From NCBI GenBank assembly GCA_031286285.1, contig JAITUN010000245.1:1-51566 (forward strand): a stretch of DNA of 51,566 nucleotides. The letters are read 5' to 3'. Source of the DNA: Bacteroidales bacterium (GTDB lineage: Bacteria; Bacteroidota; Bacteroidia; Bacteroidales; WCHB1-69). This document shows positions 38,462 to 48,732 of the stretch, in pieces (positions within the stretch are counted from its first letter, which is position 1; every line of letters begins with the position of its first letter). A program made the translations under genes and the position numbers. The notes under the pieces are model-generated. The model saw nothing but the letters and a program-made list of their open reading frames with translations. It did not search any database and was not told the origin of the DNA.

Positions 38462-39883
38462 ATGCCCTTAATCAAATCTATTTCAGGTATTCGTGGAACT
38501 ATCGGCGACACTCCTGGCGAAGACTTAACCCCTACTGAGGTGGTAAAATTTACTTTTGCCTTTGTGCAATTGATAAAATCTAAGCAAAATTCAAAATTAA
38601 AAATTCTTGTCGGTCGTGATGCCCGTGTCTCCGGAGAAGTTCTTAATTATTTGGTATGTAACATATTGCTAAATATTGGTGTTGATGTAATTGATGTAGG
38701 GTTCTCCACTACCCCTTCCGTTGAAATGGCAGTGGTTAAACACAAAGCAGATGGCGGAATTATCCTCACAGCAAGCCATAACCCAATGGAATGGAACGCG
38801 TTGAAATTACTAAACGAAAAAGGAGAGTTTATTTCTGCAGCAGAAGGACAATTATTGTTGAAAATTGCGGAAAATATTGATGGGTGTGTAATACGTGAAT
38901 TAACTAACCCCAAAGGACGCAAAATGTTTGCACAAAAAACGCTGGATATAGAATCCGGAAGCTACACCCGATACCACTTTGCCATTGAAGACCACATTGA
39001 TGAGATTTTGAAATTGGAATTTGTAAATGTGAAAGCAATTCGTAGTGCCTGTTTTTCTGTTGTTATTGATGCGATTAACTCTACCGGAGGAATTGCCATT
39101 CCTCTATTATTAGAAAAATTAGGTGTTGAAAAAGTGAAAGTACTAAACGCTGAACCCACCGGGATTTTTTCCCACAACCCTGAACCACTTCCTGAACATT
39201 TGCACGAAATCTCTTCAATAATGAATTCTCAAGACTTTGATGTAGGTTTTGTGGTTGATCCTGATGTAGATAGGTTGGCAATTGTTATGGAAAACGGTGA
39301 GATGTTCGGCGAGGAATATACCCTGGTTGCTATTGCTGATTATGTGCTGCAACACAAAAAGGGGAATACAGTTTCCAATCTTTCTTCTACAAGAGCATTA
39401 TGTGACGTAAGTAAAAAACATGGCGTTGCCTATTCTGCTTCTGCTGTTGGCGAAGTAAATGTGGTAGAAAAAATGAAAGAGACGAATGCTATTATTGGTG
39501 GCGAGGGAAACGGAGGTATTATCTTTCCTGAATTGCATTATGGAAGAGACGCATTGGTGGGTATCGCACTTTTTTTGACATTTATGGCAAAAACGAAAAA
39601 AAAATGTTCAGAAATTAAAAAAATGTATCCTAACTATTATATTTCCAAAAATAGAATTGAGATCACAAAAACTACAAATGTGCAAGAAATATTGCAAAAA
39701 GTAACAAAAAAGTTTGCAAATAATAATCCTATTATAATTGATGGAGTAAAGATAGATTTTGAGCAAGGTTGGGTACATCTTCGCCCATCAAATACAGAAC
39801 CAATTATTAGAATCTACGCAGAGGCAAAAAATGAAACAGAAACGGAAAATTTGATTAATGAGGTGAAAAATTGTTTTTTGTAA
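38462..39883 (+). CDS. glmM: Phosphoglucosamine mutase-type phosphohexomutase
   Basis: SISGIRGTIGD, ILTASHNPMEWNALKLLN active-site Ser, DPDVDRLAIV, GGEGNGGIIFPE, RPSNTEPIIRIYAEA. Confidence 0.88.
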   Translation: MPLIKSISGIRGTIGDTPGEDLTPTEVVKFTFAFVQLIKSKQNSKLKILVGRDARVSGEVLNYLVCNILLNIGVDVIDVGFSTTPSVEMAVVKHKADGGIILTASHNPMEWNALKLLNEKGEFISAAEGQLLLKIAENIDGCVIRELTNPKGRKMFAQKTLDIESGSYTRYHFAIEDHIDEILKLEFVNVKAIRSACFSVVIDAINSTGGIAIPLLLEKLGVEKVKVLNAEPTGIFSHNPEPLPEHLHEISSIMNSQDFDVGFVVDPDVDRLAIVMENGEMFGEEYTLVAIADYVLQHKKGNTVSNLSSTRALCDVSKKHGVAYSASAVGEVNVVEKMKETNAIIGGEGNGGIIFPELHYGRDALVGIALFLTFMAKTKKKCSEIKKMYPNYYISKNRIEITKTTNVQEILQKVTKKFANNNPIIIDGVKIDFEQGWVHLRPSNTEPIIRIYAEAKNETETENLINEVKNCFL

Positions 39884-39923
39884 GTTGTTGATGCAGATTT
39901 TTAGAGTTTACACAACAAAAGTA

Positions 39924-41195
39924 CTATGTGACTTTATTACATAATTTCACTTCGCTTTCAATATTGCCCTCAAATAGTTTTGTAATAATCAAATCACCCG
40001 GATTTAACTCATCCACACTTCGAATTGCCTTATCATTCTTCATCGTAATACTATACCCGCGCTTTAGAATATTATCTGGATGTAATAGTTCTATTATTAT
40101 TTCTGCCTGATTTAGTGCGTTTTGTTGTTTTAACAAATACTGAAGAATCGCATTTTTAAAACGCTGCTCAAATATTTGAATCTCTTTTTCTTTCTTATGG
40201 TTATATTTTTCAATGTGCATCAATAGATGTTGGTGAATTTTGGAAAAATAAAACTCTTTCTCCTGTAATATGTCTTTAACATATTTTATTAGTGTATCTC
40301 TACATTCTTCCACTTTTATTGAAAAGTTATGAAATTGTTGGAGCAAAAAGTATGCAACTTCAGTAGGGGTAATCTTATTGGCAAATGCCACCATATCGGT
40401 AATGGTTTCGTTTGTAGAGTGCCCAATACCTGTGATTACCGGCAGTGGAAAAGTTGCCACTGCGGCGGCGAGCGTATAGTCGTCGTAACAACTCATGCCG
40501 ACATCGCCGCCGCCGCCGCGTACAATCACCATACAGTCAAACTCCTGCTGGCGTTTTGCAATTTGCGACATCTGATAAGGCATTGAAACTAATGCTTTCT
40601 CGCCCTGCAAAATAGAAGGAAATAGTGTACATTGAAACCGATATTGCCAACTGTTTTGTTGTAGGGTTATCATAAAATCGCTGTACCCCTTGCTGGTTTC
40701 CACAGAAATAACAGCAACCCGCTGAGGAAGAAGTGGTAATATTTTTTGCTTATTCAGAAAGAAGATCTCCTCTTTTTTTAATTTTTCTATCACTTCTCGT
40801 TTATTTCGCGCCATTTCGCCCAAGGTGTAAATCGGCTCAATATCTTGAATATGCAAAGATAAACCGTGCTGTGCGCTAAACTCAACCGTAGCCAAACACA
40901 AGATGGTAATATCCTCTTTCAGAGGCTCTCCGGTAATTGCTACAAATCTTTCGTTGATGCTACGAAACTGTGTGGACCAAATTATGCCGCGCAGTTGTGC
41001 CTTGATTTTTCCGTCTTCTTTCTCCATCAATTCAGGATAACAATGACCGGAATGGGGATAATGGTTGAGTTTTAATACTTCTGCCTTAATATAATAGGCA
41101 CGGTTGTAATTCTTGGCAATCACACTTTCCAAACTATTAGTTATTTCGGAAAGTGTATAAACAGGGCGGTCTTGAAAGGTTTCTCTGGGTTCCAA
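39924..41195 (-). CDS. xseA: Exodeoxyribonuclease VII large subunit
   Basis: YTLSEITNSLESVI, YYIKAEVLKLNHYPHSGHCYPELMEK, RVAVISVETSKGYSDF, IVRGGGGDVGMSCYDD, VITGIGHSTNETITDMVA. Confidence 0.92.
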   Translation of the reverse strand: MEPRETFQDRPVYTLSEITNSLESVIAKNYNRAYYIKAEVLKLNHYPHSGHCYPELMEKEDGKIKAQLRGIIWSTQFRSINERFVAITGEPLKEDITILCLATVEFSAQHGLSLHIQDIEPIYTLGEMARNKREVIEKLKKEEIFFLNKQKILPLLPQRVAVISVETSKGYSDFMITLQQNSWQYRFQCTLFPSILQGEKALVSMPYQMSQIAKRQQEFDCMVIVRGGGGDVGMSCYDDYTLAAAVATFPLPVITGIGHSTNETITDMVAFANKITPTEVAYFLLQQFHNFSIKVEECRDTLIKYVKDILQEKEFYFSKIHQHLLMHIEKYNHKKEKEIQIFEQRFKNAILQYLLKQQNALNQAEIIIELLHPDNILKRGYSITMKNDKAIRSVDELNPGDLIITKLFEGNIESEVKLCNKVT

Positions 41196-41198
41196 AAC

Positions 41199-43358
41199 TT
41201 AATCGTTTACCAAATTCATTTCATCAATCAGGTGTTTGGCATCTCCAAACTTGTCAATAACAAATAGAATATAGCGAATATCCACATTGATACATCTTTG
41301 CAGGATATGCTCAAAGAAGATGTCTCCGCTCATAGCCTCCCAATTGCCATCAAATGCACAGCCAATCAGTTGCCCTTTTCCGTTGATTACAGGTGAGCCG
41401 GAGTTTCCGCCGGTAATGTCGTTGTTTGTCAAAAAATTAACCCGTATTTGTCCATCTTCTGCATAGAGTCCATAATCTTTGTTTTGTTGCAATATTTTTA
41501 GTTTTTCCGGAATAATAAATTCGTAACTATCCGGATCTTCTTTTGCCAAAACGCCCTCTAAGGTTGTATAATGCTTCGCATATAGACCATCTTTTATAGG
41601 GTAACCCCCTACTTTTCCATAAGTTAAACGAATTTGACTATTGGCATTAGGCGCATACAATTTATGGGGATTCATTTCTAACAATCCTCTTACAAACAAA
41701 CGATTGGCTTTGGTAAGTATTTCTATTTGTTCTGATAAGGGTTCTCTTTTTTCTTGATATAGATCAGAAAATTTAGTGTACAAAGAAAATGCAATGTCAT
41801 TATCTAATAACTTCGCACTTGGATTTTGTAGAAATGTTTCAATGGCTCTTTTGTCTGCAAAAATGGTGTTATTAAACAGATTTTCAGTGAGTTTTTCAAA
41901 GTTGTTGTTGAATTTTTGGACGGCTTCATTAAAATCCTGTGGGCGTTGGTCGAGAGTCGTTTCATTATAAAAGAGTTCAAACAGTTTTGCGGTTGTCGCT
42001 TTATCAACATTCAGATTATAATTTTTGAAATAGTTCTCTATCCTTGATTGCAAGGATTTTAAGCGTGATTCCAATTGGTTGGCTTCCTTCTCTGAAATTG
42101 TTTGTTCATCTTTTTTTTTCAATAAATCATAAACCTGTCTGAATTGACTTGCTAAGGAGAAGATCTCTGGTCCTCCAAAAATAGCTTGACTATACAGATT
42201 GTTAAATTTTTCTTGTTTTGATATTTCGGTGTATGCGCTTGCTATATTCGCAAGTACATTTGTATACTCTTTTTTGTTGTTTTTATTTATCCAATTTTGA
42301 AAATCGTCTTCAATTTTTTTCTTTTTTTCAAACACATTATTATTTTTAAGTTGTTGTGTTTGACCAATATAATATTTCCAATAATTAGAAATTCCTGCAT
42401 ATTTTGAGGCATATTGTAAATTAATTACCGGGTCGGCTCTTCTAAATTCACGCCATGAAGAAAGTTTTATATCTCTCACATTGACTATGGTTGGGTTTTT
42501 TTCTTCTATTGCCATCTTCACACCATAAGAAGATAGAAATCTGTCTGTAGAACCCGGAAAACCCATAATCATTGCAAAATCTCCCTCTTTAACCCCCGTT
42601 GTTGAAACCGGAAAATACCATTTAGGAACTAAGGGGATATTTTCTTCCGAATAAGCAGCAGGATCTCCTTCTTTATCGGTATAAACTCTAAATAAAGAGA
42701 AATCTGCTGTATGACGTGGCCATGTCCAGTTGTCGGTATCGCCACCAAACTTGCCCATTGCTTCTGGAGGAACTCCCACTAAACGCACATCACGATATAC
42801 TTGATAAATAAACATATAGTACGTATTTCCATTAAACATACTTACAATTCGCACAAGAAATTTGTTGTTTTCACTATATTCGTCTTCTAGTTCTTGTCTT
42901 CGTTTTGAAATTGAATCATTGCGTTGTTGTTCAGACATATCATCATTTAGTTCTGAAAGAATGATATTTGTAACCTCTTCCATTCGAATAAAAAAGGTAA
43001 CATTTAGTCCGGGGCAGGGTAGTTCATCGGCGAATGTTGTTGCCCAAAAGCCATTAGTAAGTATGTTATTTTCAGGCGTTGAGAGGGCTTGCACTGTACT
43101 ATAACCGCAATGATGGTTGGTTAATAATAGTCCTTTTCCGGAAATAATCTCGCCGGTACAACCGCCTCCAAAGATCACTACCGCATCTTTCATAGAAGCG
43201 TTGTTAATGCTGTAAATTTCTTCCACAGAAAGCGTTAACCCCATTTTTTGCATAGTTGAATAGTTATTTTCTAACAAAGATAACAACCACATCCCCTCGT
43301 CGGCTTTAGTAGATAATAATGATAAATAAATGATGATAGACAGGATAATTTTTTTCAT
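41199..43358 (-). CDS. S46-family serine peptidase (dipeptidyl-peptidase DPP7/DPP11-like)
   Basis: DEGMWLLSLLENN, LLTNHHCGYSTVQ, MGKFGGDTDNWTWPRHTADFSLFRVYTDKEG, TGGNSGSPVINGKGQLIG. Confidence 0.93.
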   Translation of the reverse strand: MKKIILSIIIYLSLLSTKADEGMWLLSLLENNYSTMQKMGLTLSVEEIYSINNASMKDAVVIFGGGCTGEIISGKGLLLTNHHCGYSTVQALSTPENNILTNGFWATTFADELPCPGLNVTFFIRMEEVTNIILSELNDDMSEQQRNDSISKRRQELEDEYSENNKFLVRIVSMFNGNTYYMFIYQVYRDVRLVGVPPEAMGKFGGDTDNWTWPRHTADFSLFRVYTDKEGDPAAYSEENIPLVPKWYFPVSTTGVKEGDFAMIMGFPGSTDRFLSSYGVKMAIEEKNPTIVNVRDIKLSSWREFRRADPVINLQYASKYAGISNYWKYYIGQTQQLKNNNVFEKKKKIEDDFQNWINKNNKKEYTNVLANIASAYTEISKQEKFNNLYSQAIFGGPEIFSLASQFRQVYDLLKKKDEQTISEKEANQLESRLKSLQSRIENYFKNYNLNVDKATTAKLFELFYNETTLDQRPQDFNEAVQKFNNNFEKLTENLFNNTIFADKRAIETFLQNPSAKLLDNDIAFSLYTKFSDLYQEKREPLSEQIEILTKANRLFVRGLLEMNPHKLYAPNANSQIRLTYGKVGGYPIKDGLYAKHYTTLEGVLAKEDPDSYEFIIPEKLKILQQNKDYGLYAEDGQIRVNFLTNNDITGGNSGSPVINGKGQLIGCAFDGNWEAMSGDIFFEHILQRCINVDIRYILFVIDKFGDAKHLIDEMNLVND

Positions 43359-43449
43359 ATTATAAATGTTTTAATACTATTATTCCTTTGCTCAAAAATC
43401 TATTGTACAAAAATTAATAATTTGGGCAAAATGGCAGAAATCGGTGGAC

Positions 43450-44178
43450 TTAAAACAACGACAATGAAATTCCTAACGACATTGGATTCACAGCCGGTCC
43501 TTTGCCTTCATTAAACAATTTGGTTACTTGATATGAATAATAAATCGCAACAAACTTCCAACCACATTTGAAATATGTATCAAAACTCACTGATTGACGA
43601 CCTGATTTTAAAAAGTACTTATAATTGTCGGTTGTTCCGTTTCCTTCAATATTATTACCTTTATAGCGCTGTGAAATTTCTGCAACTATCCCGAGACGTG
43701 CACCTAAGGTAACTTTAAATCCACATTTATGACGATATCTTATTTCAAAAGGGATATTACAGTTAATAAGCGTCATTCTGTTTAATTTCATACTATCTTT
43801 TTGTGCAATAGTTTCAGGAAGTACAAAAAATTTTGTAGTTTGTGTTGTGTTATCGTATCTCAATTGTGCATTAGAAAATTGTGTTATGTATAGACATCCT
43901 AATCCTAAACCAAAAGAGATGGGACCTTTTTTGGTAACTTTAAAATCCCACAAAACAGAAACATTAAAACCCGGATTAAACTTTTGAGTTACTGTATTCG
44001 GCATTTTTAACCAAAAGGAGTGAAAAACATCAACAATTAGTCGGTCTCTAAATGCTTCAACAGCCTCTTTTTGTATTTTAGTTTGAATATCTGACACTCT
44101 TTTTTGTTGCTCCTGTGAAAAAGAGAAAAATACCGAAAAACAGAAGATGGAAATCAGGATTATTTTTGAAAATTTCAT
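43450..44178 (-). CDS. Hypothetical outer-membrane beta-barrel protein
   Basis: Signal peptide MKFSKIILISIFCFSVFFSFSQ from internal Met; beta-rich pattern. Confidence 0.65.
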   Translation of the reverse strand: MKFSKIILISIFCFSVFFSFSQEQQKRVSDIQTKIQKEAVEAFRDRLIVDVFHSFWLKMPNTVTQKFNPGFNVSVLWDFKVTKKGPISFGLGLGCLYITQFSNAQLRYDNTTQTTKFFVLPETIAQKDSMKLNRMTLINCNIPFEIRYRHKCGFKVTLGARLGIVAEISQRYKGNNIEGNGTTDNYKYFLKSGRQSVSFDTYFKCGWKFVAIYYSYQVTKLFNEGKGPAVNPMSLGISLSLF

Positions 44179-44247
44179 TCTTTTTAAATTAGTCTGCAAA
44201 TAAACAGTTTTTTCTTTTTTGTCCGCAGAAAAAAAAATTTCAATCAC

Positions 44248-44403
44248 GAAGAGAGCTTATCGCTCATTAACGAAATGATCAGTCAGGCAAGAAACAATGT
44301 TAAAGTGGGTATTCAATTTATTATTTTTGCCGCCTGTATGTTGCTCGGTTTTGTGGTTCCCGGACATATTTTAAATCATCAAGTAAAGAAAAGTCATGTT
44401 TAA
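44248..44403 (+). pseudogene. Short membrane-protein remnant upstream of winged-helix regulator
   Basis: Frame reads EESLSLINEMISQARNNVKVGIQFIIFAACMLLGFVVPGHILNHQVKKSHV*, open upstream without an ATG (first ATG 44275), stop overlaps ATG of the next gene. Confidence 0.45.
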
Positions 44404-44680
44404 AGAACTCTATCCTTTATTACATTCGCAATTACGGCTGGCGGTAATTTCTATTCTCATTAGTGTGGAAGAGGCTGACTTTGTTTTTCTTCAAGAACAA
44501 ACGGGCGCCACTTCGGGTAATTTGAGCGTGCAGATAGAAAAACTAAGCGAAGCCGGTTATATCAGTATCAATAAAACTTTCAGGGGCAAAATTCCACGAA
44601 CTGTTTGCAAAATCACCCAAAAAGGAGTTTCTGCCTTTGAAGAATATGTGCAAGTGTTGCAGGGGTATATTGGGAAGTAG
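44396..44680 (+). CDS. Winged-helix transcriptional regulator
   Basis: LRLAVISILISVEEADFVFLQEQTGATSGNLSVQIEKLSEAGYISINKTFRGKIPRTVCKITQKG. Confidence 0.88.
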   Translation: MFKELYPLLHSQLRLAVISILISVEEADFVFLQEQTGATSGNLSVQIEKLSEAGYISINKTFRGKIPRTVCKITQKGVSAFEEYVQVLQGYIGK

Positions 44681-44710
44681 GTGTTTGTGTACAGTATATT
44701 AACCTAATAT

Positions 44711-45970
44711 TTAGGATTGCTTTTCAAGTAACCATTTCCATGTCGGAATAATTGTGATTTTTTTGTCATTAACAAAAAATTCCTCTTCTGTATCGTCGGT
44801 AATTATTAGCCCGGATTGCAAATTATATTCGTTCATAGCATCAAGTAAACCATCAATTTCTCGCTTTCTTGTTTTTTCGGAAGAAAAGAGATAACAAACT
44901 TGGATAGCCGAAGTAACAGTATTGTTTTCAACTAAAACAAAGTCACATTCTTGATTTTTTTTGTGATAAAAAATTCTTTTATTACGTCTTAGTAATTCAA
45001 TAAAAACCAGATTTTCAAGTAAATATCCCAAGTTTCCGGAAAAACTGAAACCGACACGTCTTACTAAGCCATTATCAATAAAATAGGATTTTTTAGGATT
45101 TAATATTTGCTTGGATACAGAATAATCATACTTATATGTTTGAAAAACCAAATAACTATCGGCAAGAAAACTGATATATTTTTTTACTGTTGAAGCGTTT
45201 TTGACACCAATAATTTCTACTAATTCACTATTTGTTGATAATCTTGCATAATTTCCTGCAAGATATGATACTAATTCTTTGATTTCTCTTTCATTAGTAA
45301 TATTATTTCTTACCATAACATCGCGGTAAAGAATATTTTCAAAAAGTGTTTTTAAAGCCAATTCATCTTTAGTTATTATGAAATTTGGAAAACCTCCGTT
45401 GTTAAAATAATCGTGAAAAAGTGATAAGATTTCAGCTTTCACACTTGTTTTGAAAAAGTTTTTTTTAAGTAATTCCGGATTTTTTAAAACAATAAATTCA
45501 TTGAAAGAGAAAGGATAAAGTTCAAACGACAAATAGCGACCTGTGAGGTGAGTGCCAAGTTCGCGACTTAACATTTGTGCGTTGGAACCCGTAATATAAA
45601 TCTTGTTTCCGGTATCATGTAAGCGGCGAACAAATCGTTCCCATTGTTCAATATTTTGAATTTCATCAAAGTAAAAAGTTTTTTGTTCACCAAAAAGTTC
45701 GCAAAAAACTTCCAATAACATTTGAAAATCTTCTACCTTGAAACTAACCAATCGTTCATCGTCAAAATTGATATAATAATCTTTTTCTGATTGAACGGTA
45801 CGAATTTGCTGTAATAATGTTGATTTTCCACAACGACGTATACCTGTAATTATCACTATTTCAGGTGAAAGACAAAAGTTGTTGGAAAATTCACGCTTTA
45901 TACTATTTTTTGCTTGCTCAAAATAATATTCTTGGTCTGCAATAACAGTTTTTAATAAATCTTTTGTCAT
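44711..45970 (-). CDS. ATP-binding protein (AAA_14/DUF4143)
   Basis: EIVIITGIRRCGKSTLLQQI, YFDEIQNIEQWERFVRRLHD, ITGSNAQMLSRELGTHLTGRY; start at Met 45970. Confidence 0.9.
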   Translation of the reverse strand: MTKDLLKTVIADQEYYFEQAKNSIKREFSNNFCLSPEIVIITGIRRCGKSTLLQQIRTVQSEKDYYINFDDERLVSFKVEDFQMLLEVFCELFGEQKTFYFDEIQNIEQWERFVRRLHDTGNKIYITGSNAQMLSRELGTHLTGRYLSFELYPFSFNEFIVLKNPELLKKNFFKTSVKAEILSLFHDYFNNGGFPNFIITKDELALKTLFENILYRDVMVRNNITNEREIKELVSYLAGNYARLSTNSELVEIIGVKNASTVKKYISFLADSYLVFQTYKYDYSVSKQILNPKKSYFIDNGLVRRVGFSFSGNLGYLLENLVFIELLRRNKRIFYHKKNQECDFVLVENNTVTSAIQVCYLFSSEKTRKREIDGLLDAMNEYNLQSGLIITDDTEEEFFVNDKKITIIPTWKWLLEKQS

Positions 45971-45983
45971 AAAAATTTTTCGG

Positions 45984-45991
45984 CAAAAATA
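45984..45991 (-). promoter_or_regulatory. Bacteroidetes-type -7 element (TATTTTTG)
   Basis: Minus strand, just upstream of ATG 45970. Confidence 0.45.
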
Positions 45992-46108
45992 CAACTTCTT
46001 TTTGAAATAGAAGTATATTTCTGCTTTTTTCTATTTAAAATAGAGGTTATCGGTATTAAAATCTGCGCTTATCCGTAAAATCTGTGTCATCTGTGTGCTA
46101 AAATTGGG

Positions 46109-47359
46109 TTACCCCAACTCATGTATCACTAACCCCGACCGTAGTTTTGGTTCAAACCAGGTTGTTTTCGGGGGCATAATGTTTCCGGTGTCGGCAATAT
46201 CAATCAGTTGTTTCATAGAAACCGGATAGAGGGCAAAGGCAACTGCCATTTCTCCGTTATCCACACGTCTTTTCAGTTCGCCCAAGCCGCGAATACCTCC
46301 CACAAAATCTATTCGTTTATCGGTGCGCAGGTCTTTAATTCCCAGTATTTTATCTAACACCAAGTTTGAAAGGATAGTTACGTCCAACACGCCAATAGGA
46401 TCATGATCATTGTAAGCGCCGGCTTTGGCATTTAGTTTGTACCATTTACCGTCTAAATACATACTAAATTCATGTAATTTGGCAGGAGTGTAAATACCGA
46501 TGCCTTTTTCTTCCACCTCAAAAGTTTCTTTCAGCGCACCTAATAATTGTTCTTTGGTTAGTCCGTTTAGGTCTTTTATAACACGGTTATAGTCAATAAT
46601 TTTCAATTGATTATCAGGGAAAAGCACCGCCATAAAGTAGTTGTACTCTTCTTTTCCGGTGTGGTTTGGATTTTTGGCTCGTTTCTCGCCACCTACCAAA
46701 GCTGCGGCTGCGGTTCTGTGGTGTCCATCGGCAACATATAATGCGGGTATCTCTTTTGCAAAAATCTCTGCTATCTGTTTGTTGATCGCCGCATCATTAA
46801 TAACCCAAAAATGATGGCCAAAACCCTCATCTGCTACAAAATCGTATTCGGGTGTCTGTTCTTTCACTATTTTGTTTACAATGGCGTCAATTTTCGGATT
46901 AGCCGGATAGGAGAAAAATACCGGTTCCACATTTGCATTTGTGATCCGCACATGAATCATACGATCCTCCTCTTTATCTTTGCGGGTAAGTTCATGTTTT
47001 TTGATGTTATTGTTCATATAATCATCGGTGTGTGCACAACCCACAATACCGTATTGGGTTCTGTCGTCCATGGTTTGCGCATAGATGTAGAATTTCTCGG
47101 TTTCTTCCTGCACTAACCACTTTTTCTCTTTGAACATATTAAAGTTTTCAACTACTTTGTCATACACTTCTTGCGAGTGCTCGTCAATCCCTTTGGGAAG
47201 GTCTATCTCTGCTTTGGTTACGCGAAGCAAGGAGTAAGGGTTTCCTTCCGCTTCTTTGCGGGCTTCTTCTGAATTTATTACATCATAAGGACGTGATGCT
47301 AATTGTTTTACAATTTCTTTTGGTGGACGGAGTCCCCTGAATGGTTTTACGATTGCCAT
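46109..47359 (-). CDS. DUF1015 family protein
   Basis: IVKPFRGLRPPKEIVKQLASRPYDVINSEEARKEAEGNPYSLLRVTKAEID, YVADGHHRTAAAALV. Confidence 0.92.
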   Translation of the reverse strand: MAIVKPFRGLRPPKEIVKQLASRPYDVINSEEARKEAEGNPYSLLRVTKAEIDLPKGIDEHSQEVYDKVVENFNMFKEKKWLVQEETEKFYIYAQTMDDRTQYGIVGCAHTDDYMNNNIKKHELTRKDKEEDRMIHVRITNANVEPVFFSYPANPKIDAIVNKIVKEQTPEYDFVADEGFGHHFWVINDAAINKQIAEIFAKEIPALYVADGHHRTAAAALVGGEKRAKNPNHTGKEEYNYFMAVLFPDNQLKIIDYNRVIKDLNGLTKEQLLGALKETFEVEEKGIGIYTPAKLHEFSMYLDGKWYKLNAKAGAYNDHDPIGVLDVTILSNLVLDKILGIKDLRTDKRIDFVGGIRGLGELKRRVDNGEMAVAFALYPVSMKQLIDIADTGNIMPPKTTWFEPKLRSGLVIHELG

Positions 47360-47391
47360 AGTGTTTTTTTTAATTTGGGAAAAATGATTGA

Positions 47392-48471
47392 TTATTGTTG
47401 AGTAATTTTTTTTGTTATATTAAAAAAATCTTCTTTATTGTTTAAAAAATAGTTTGTTAATTTCTTATTCTTTCCAAAATATTTTTTTATAAAGAAATAA
47501 CGACGAAATTTTGAGTTTACTTTATTCATTTTATGTCGCTTTGAAAATATCTTGAAAAGATCAATATTTTTTTCATGGTTATTGTTTCTTTTCGCAAACT
47601 TTTGCTTTTGATATATTATTAATTGGGTGAAATTTATTTGTACCGGACAAACTTCATTACAATTTCCACAAAGGGTTGTGTTTTCAAATAATTTAAGAGA
47701 CTTTTTATTTTCTTCTTTACAATGGTATTTTATTAATTCTATTGGTGAAAATTCTTTTGTTTGTTGATAAACCGGACAAACTTCTTTACACTTACCACAA
47801 TTAATACAATATAATGTTTCTCTTAATACATTGTCTCCCAACATTTGTGTTATATCATTATCGTACAGAAGTAAAAAGATTTCTATTTTTTCCGAAGAGT
47901 AATTGTCTTCATTAGATAATTGAAATTTTTTAGAAATAATTCTAGATGGGGGTGAAGAGATTATTTTTATATCACTACATATTAATGACGTGTCTATTTC
48001 TTTTTGAATGTATAACAATAATTCTAAATCACATTGTCTAACAACTAAATCATTTATATTTAATATAACAAATATTTTTTCGAGATTATTAAAGCAATTT
48101 TTGCTGAGTTTATTTATAAAAACAATTGAACCATTTTCAATAACACCAAAGTTGGCTTGAATTACTAGATTTTCTGCTGTATCGTTATTATTTTCAAAAG
48201 AATCAATGCTTATTTTTTTTATAAAGTTTTTCTTTTCAAAAAAACTGTCTGATATTTTTGGAATATCAAAACAAACTTTATTATAATTATTTTTAGGTAA
48301 AGATTTGCAAATAAAATCTACTAATTCTGTTTCTTCACTCATCCATCTAACTTTAATATTTTTTGAAGATAATCTGCTCTCAAAAGCCAATAAATATTTT
48401 TCCATTTCTTCAATGTAAGAAAAACGAATAAAGTTTGCTCTCGTCTTTAAAAATTGTAAATCTTTTTGCAT
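47392..48471 (-). CDS. LutB-like LUD-domain iron-sulfur protein
   Basis: LUD-like region VIQANFGVIENGSIVFI; ferredoxin motifs CINCGKCKEVCPVY and LCGNCNEVCPVQI. Confidence 0.75.
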   Translation of the reverse strand: MQKDLQFLKTRANFIRFSYIEEMEKYLLAFESRLSSKNIKVRWMSEETELVDFICKSLPKNNYNKVCFDIPKISDSFFEKKNFIKKISIDSFENNNDTAENLVIQANFGVIENGSIVFINKLSKNCFNNLEKIFVILNINDLVVRQCDLELLLYIQKEIDTSLICSDIKIISSPPSRIISKKFQLSNEDNYSSEKIEIFLLLYDNDITQMLGDNVLRETLYCINCGKCKEVCPVYQQTKEFSPIELIKYHCKEENKKSLKLFENTTLCGNCNEVCPVQINFTQLIIYQKQKFAKRNNNHEKNIDLFKIFSKRHKMNKVNSKFRRYFFIKKYFGKNKKLTNYFLNNKEDFFNITKKITQQ

Positions 48472-48732
48472 ATTCTGTTTATAAGGTGTTAATAATTATT
48501 TATTTCATTGTTCATATTTTTTATAAAAATATTTATCGACAAAAAAACAAATTTTTTCTATACTTTTTCAACATATCTTTTATTTTTTTTCGTTTATAAT
48601 AATCTAATACGTAACAACTAAAAAAATATCAACACTATTAACATCACTTATTATATCTTTTTTTTCTTTAATTTATTTTGATTATTATTAAAATTACAAA
48701 TTCTTGTGTTAGTTAAATGTTAGTTTTGCATT

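Noticed and set aside
40501-40519. GCC/CGC trinucleotide run (CGCCGCCGCCG)
   Set aside because: It encodes the conserved Gly-rich RGGGG motif of XseA; a codon-level coincidence rather than a microsatellite of interest.
44711-45970. DUF4143 ATPase as a defence or mobile gene
   Set aside because: This family is very common and scattered in Bacteroidetes chromosomes; no adjacent toxin, nuclease or mobility gene supports a special role.
47650-47680. Apparent missing cysteine in the second ferredoxin motif of the LutB-like protein (TTLCGNCNEVCP)
   Set aside because: LutB-type proteins commonly have the three-Cys form (LCGxCxExCP), so it is probably normal for the family.
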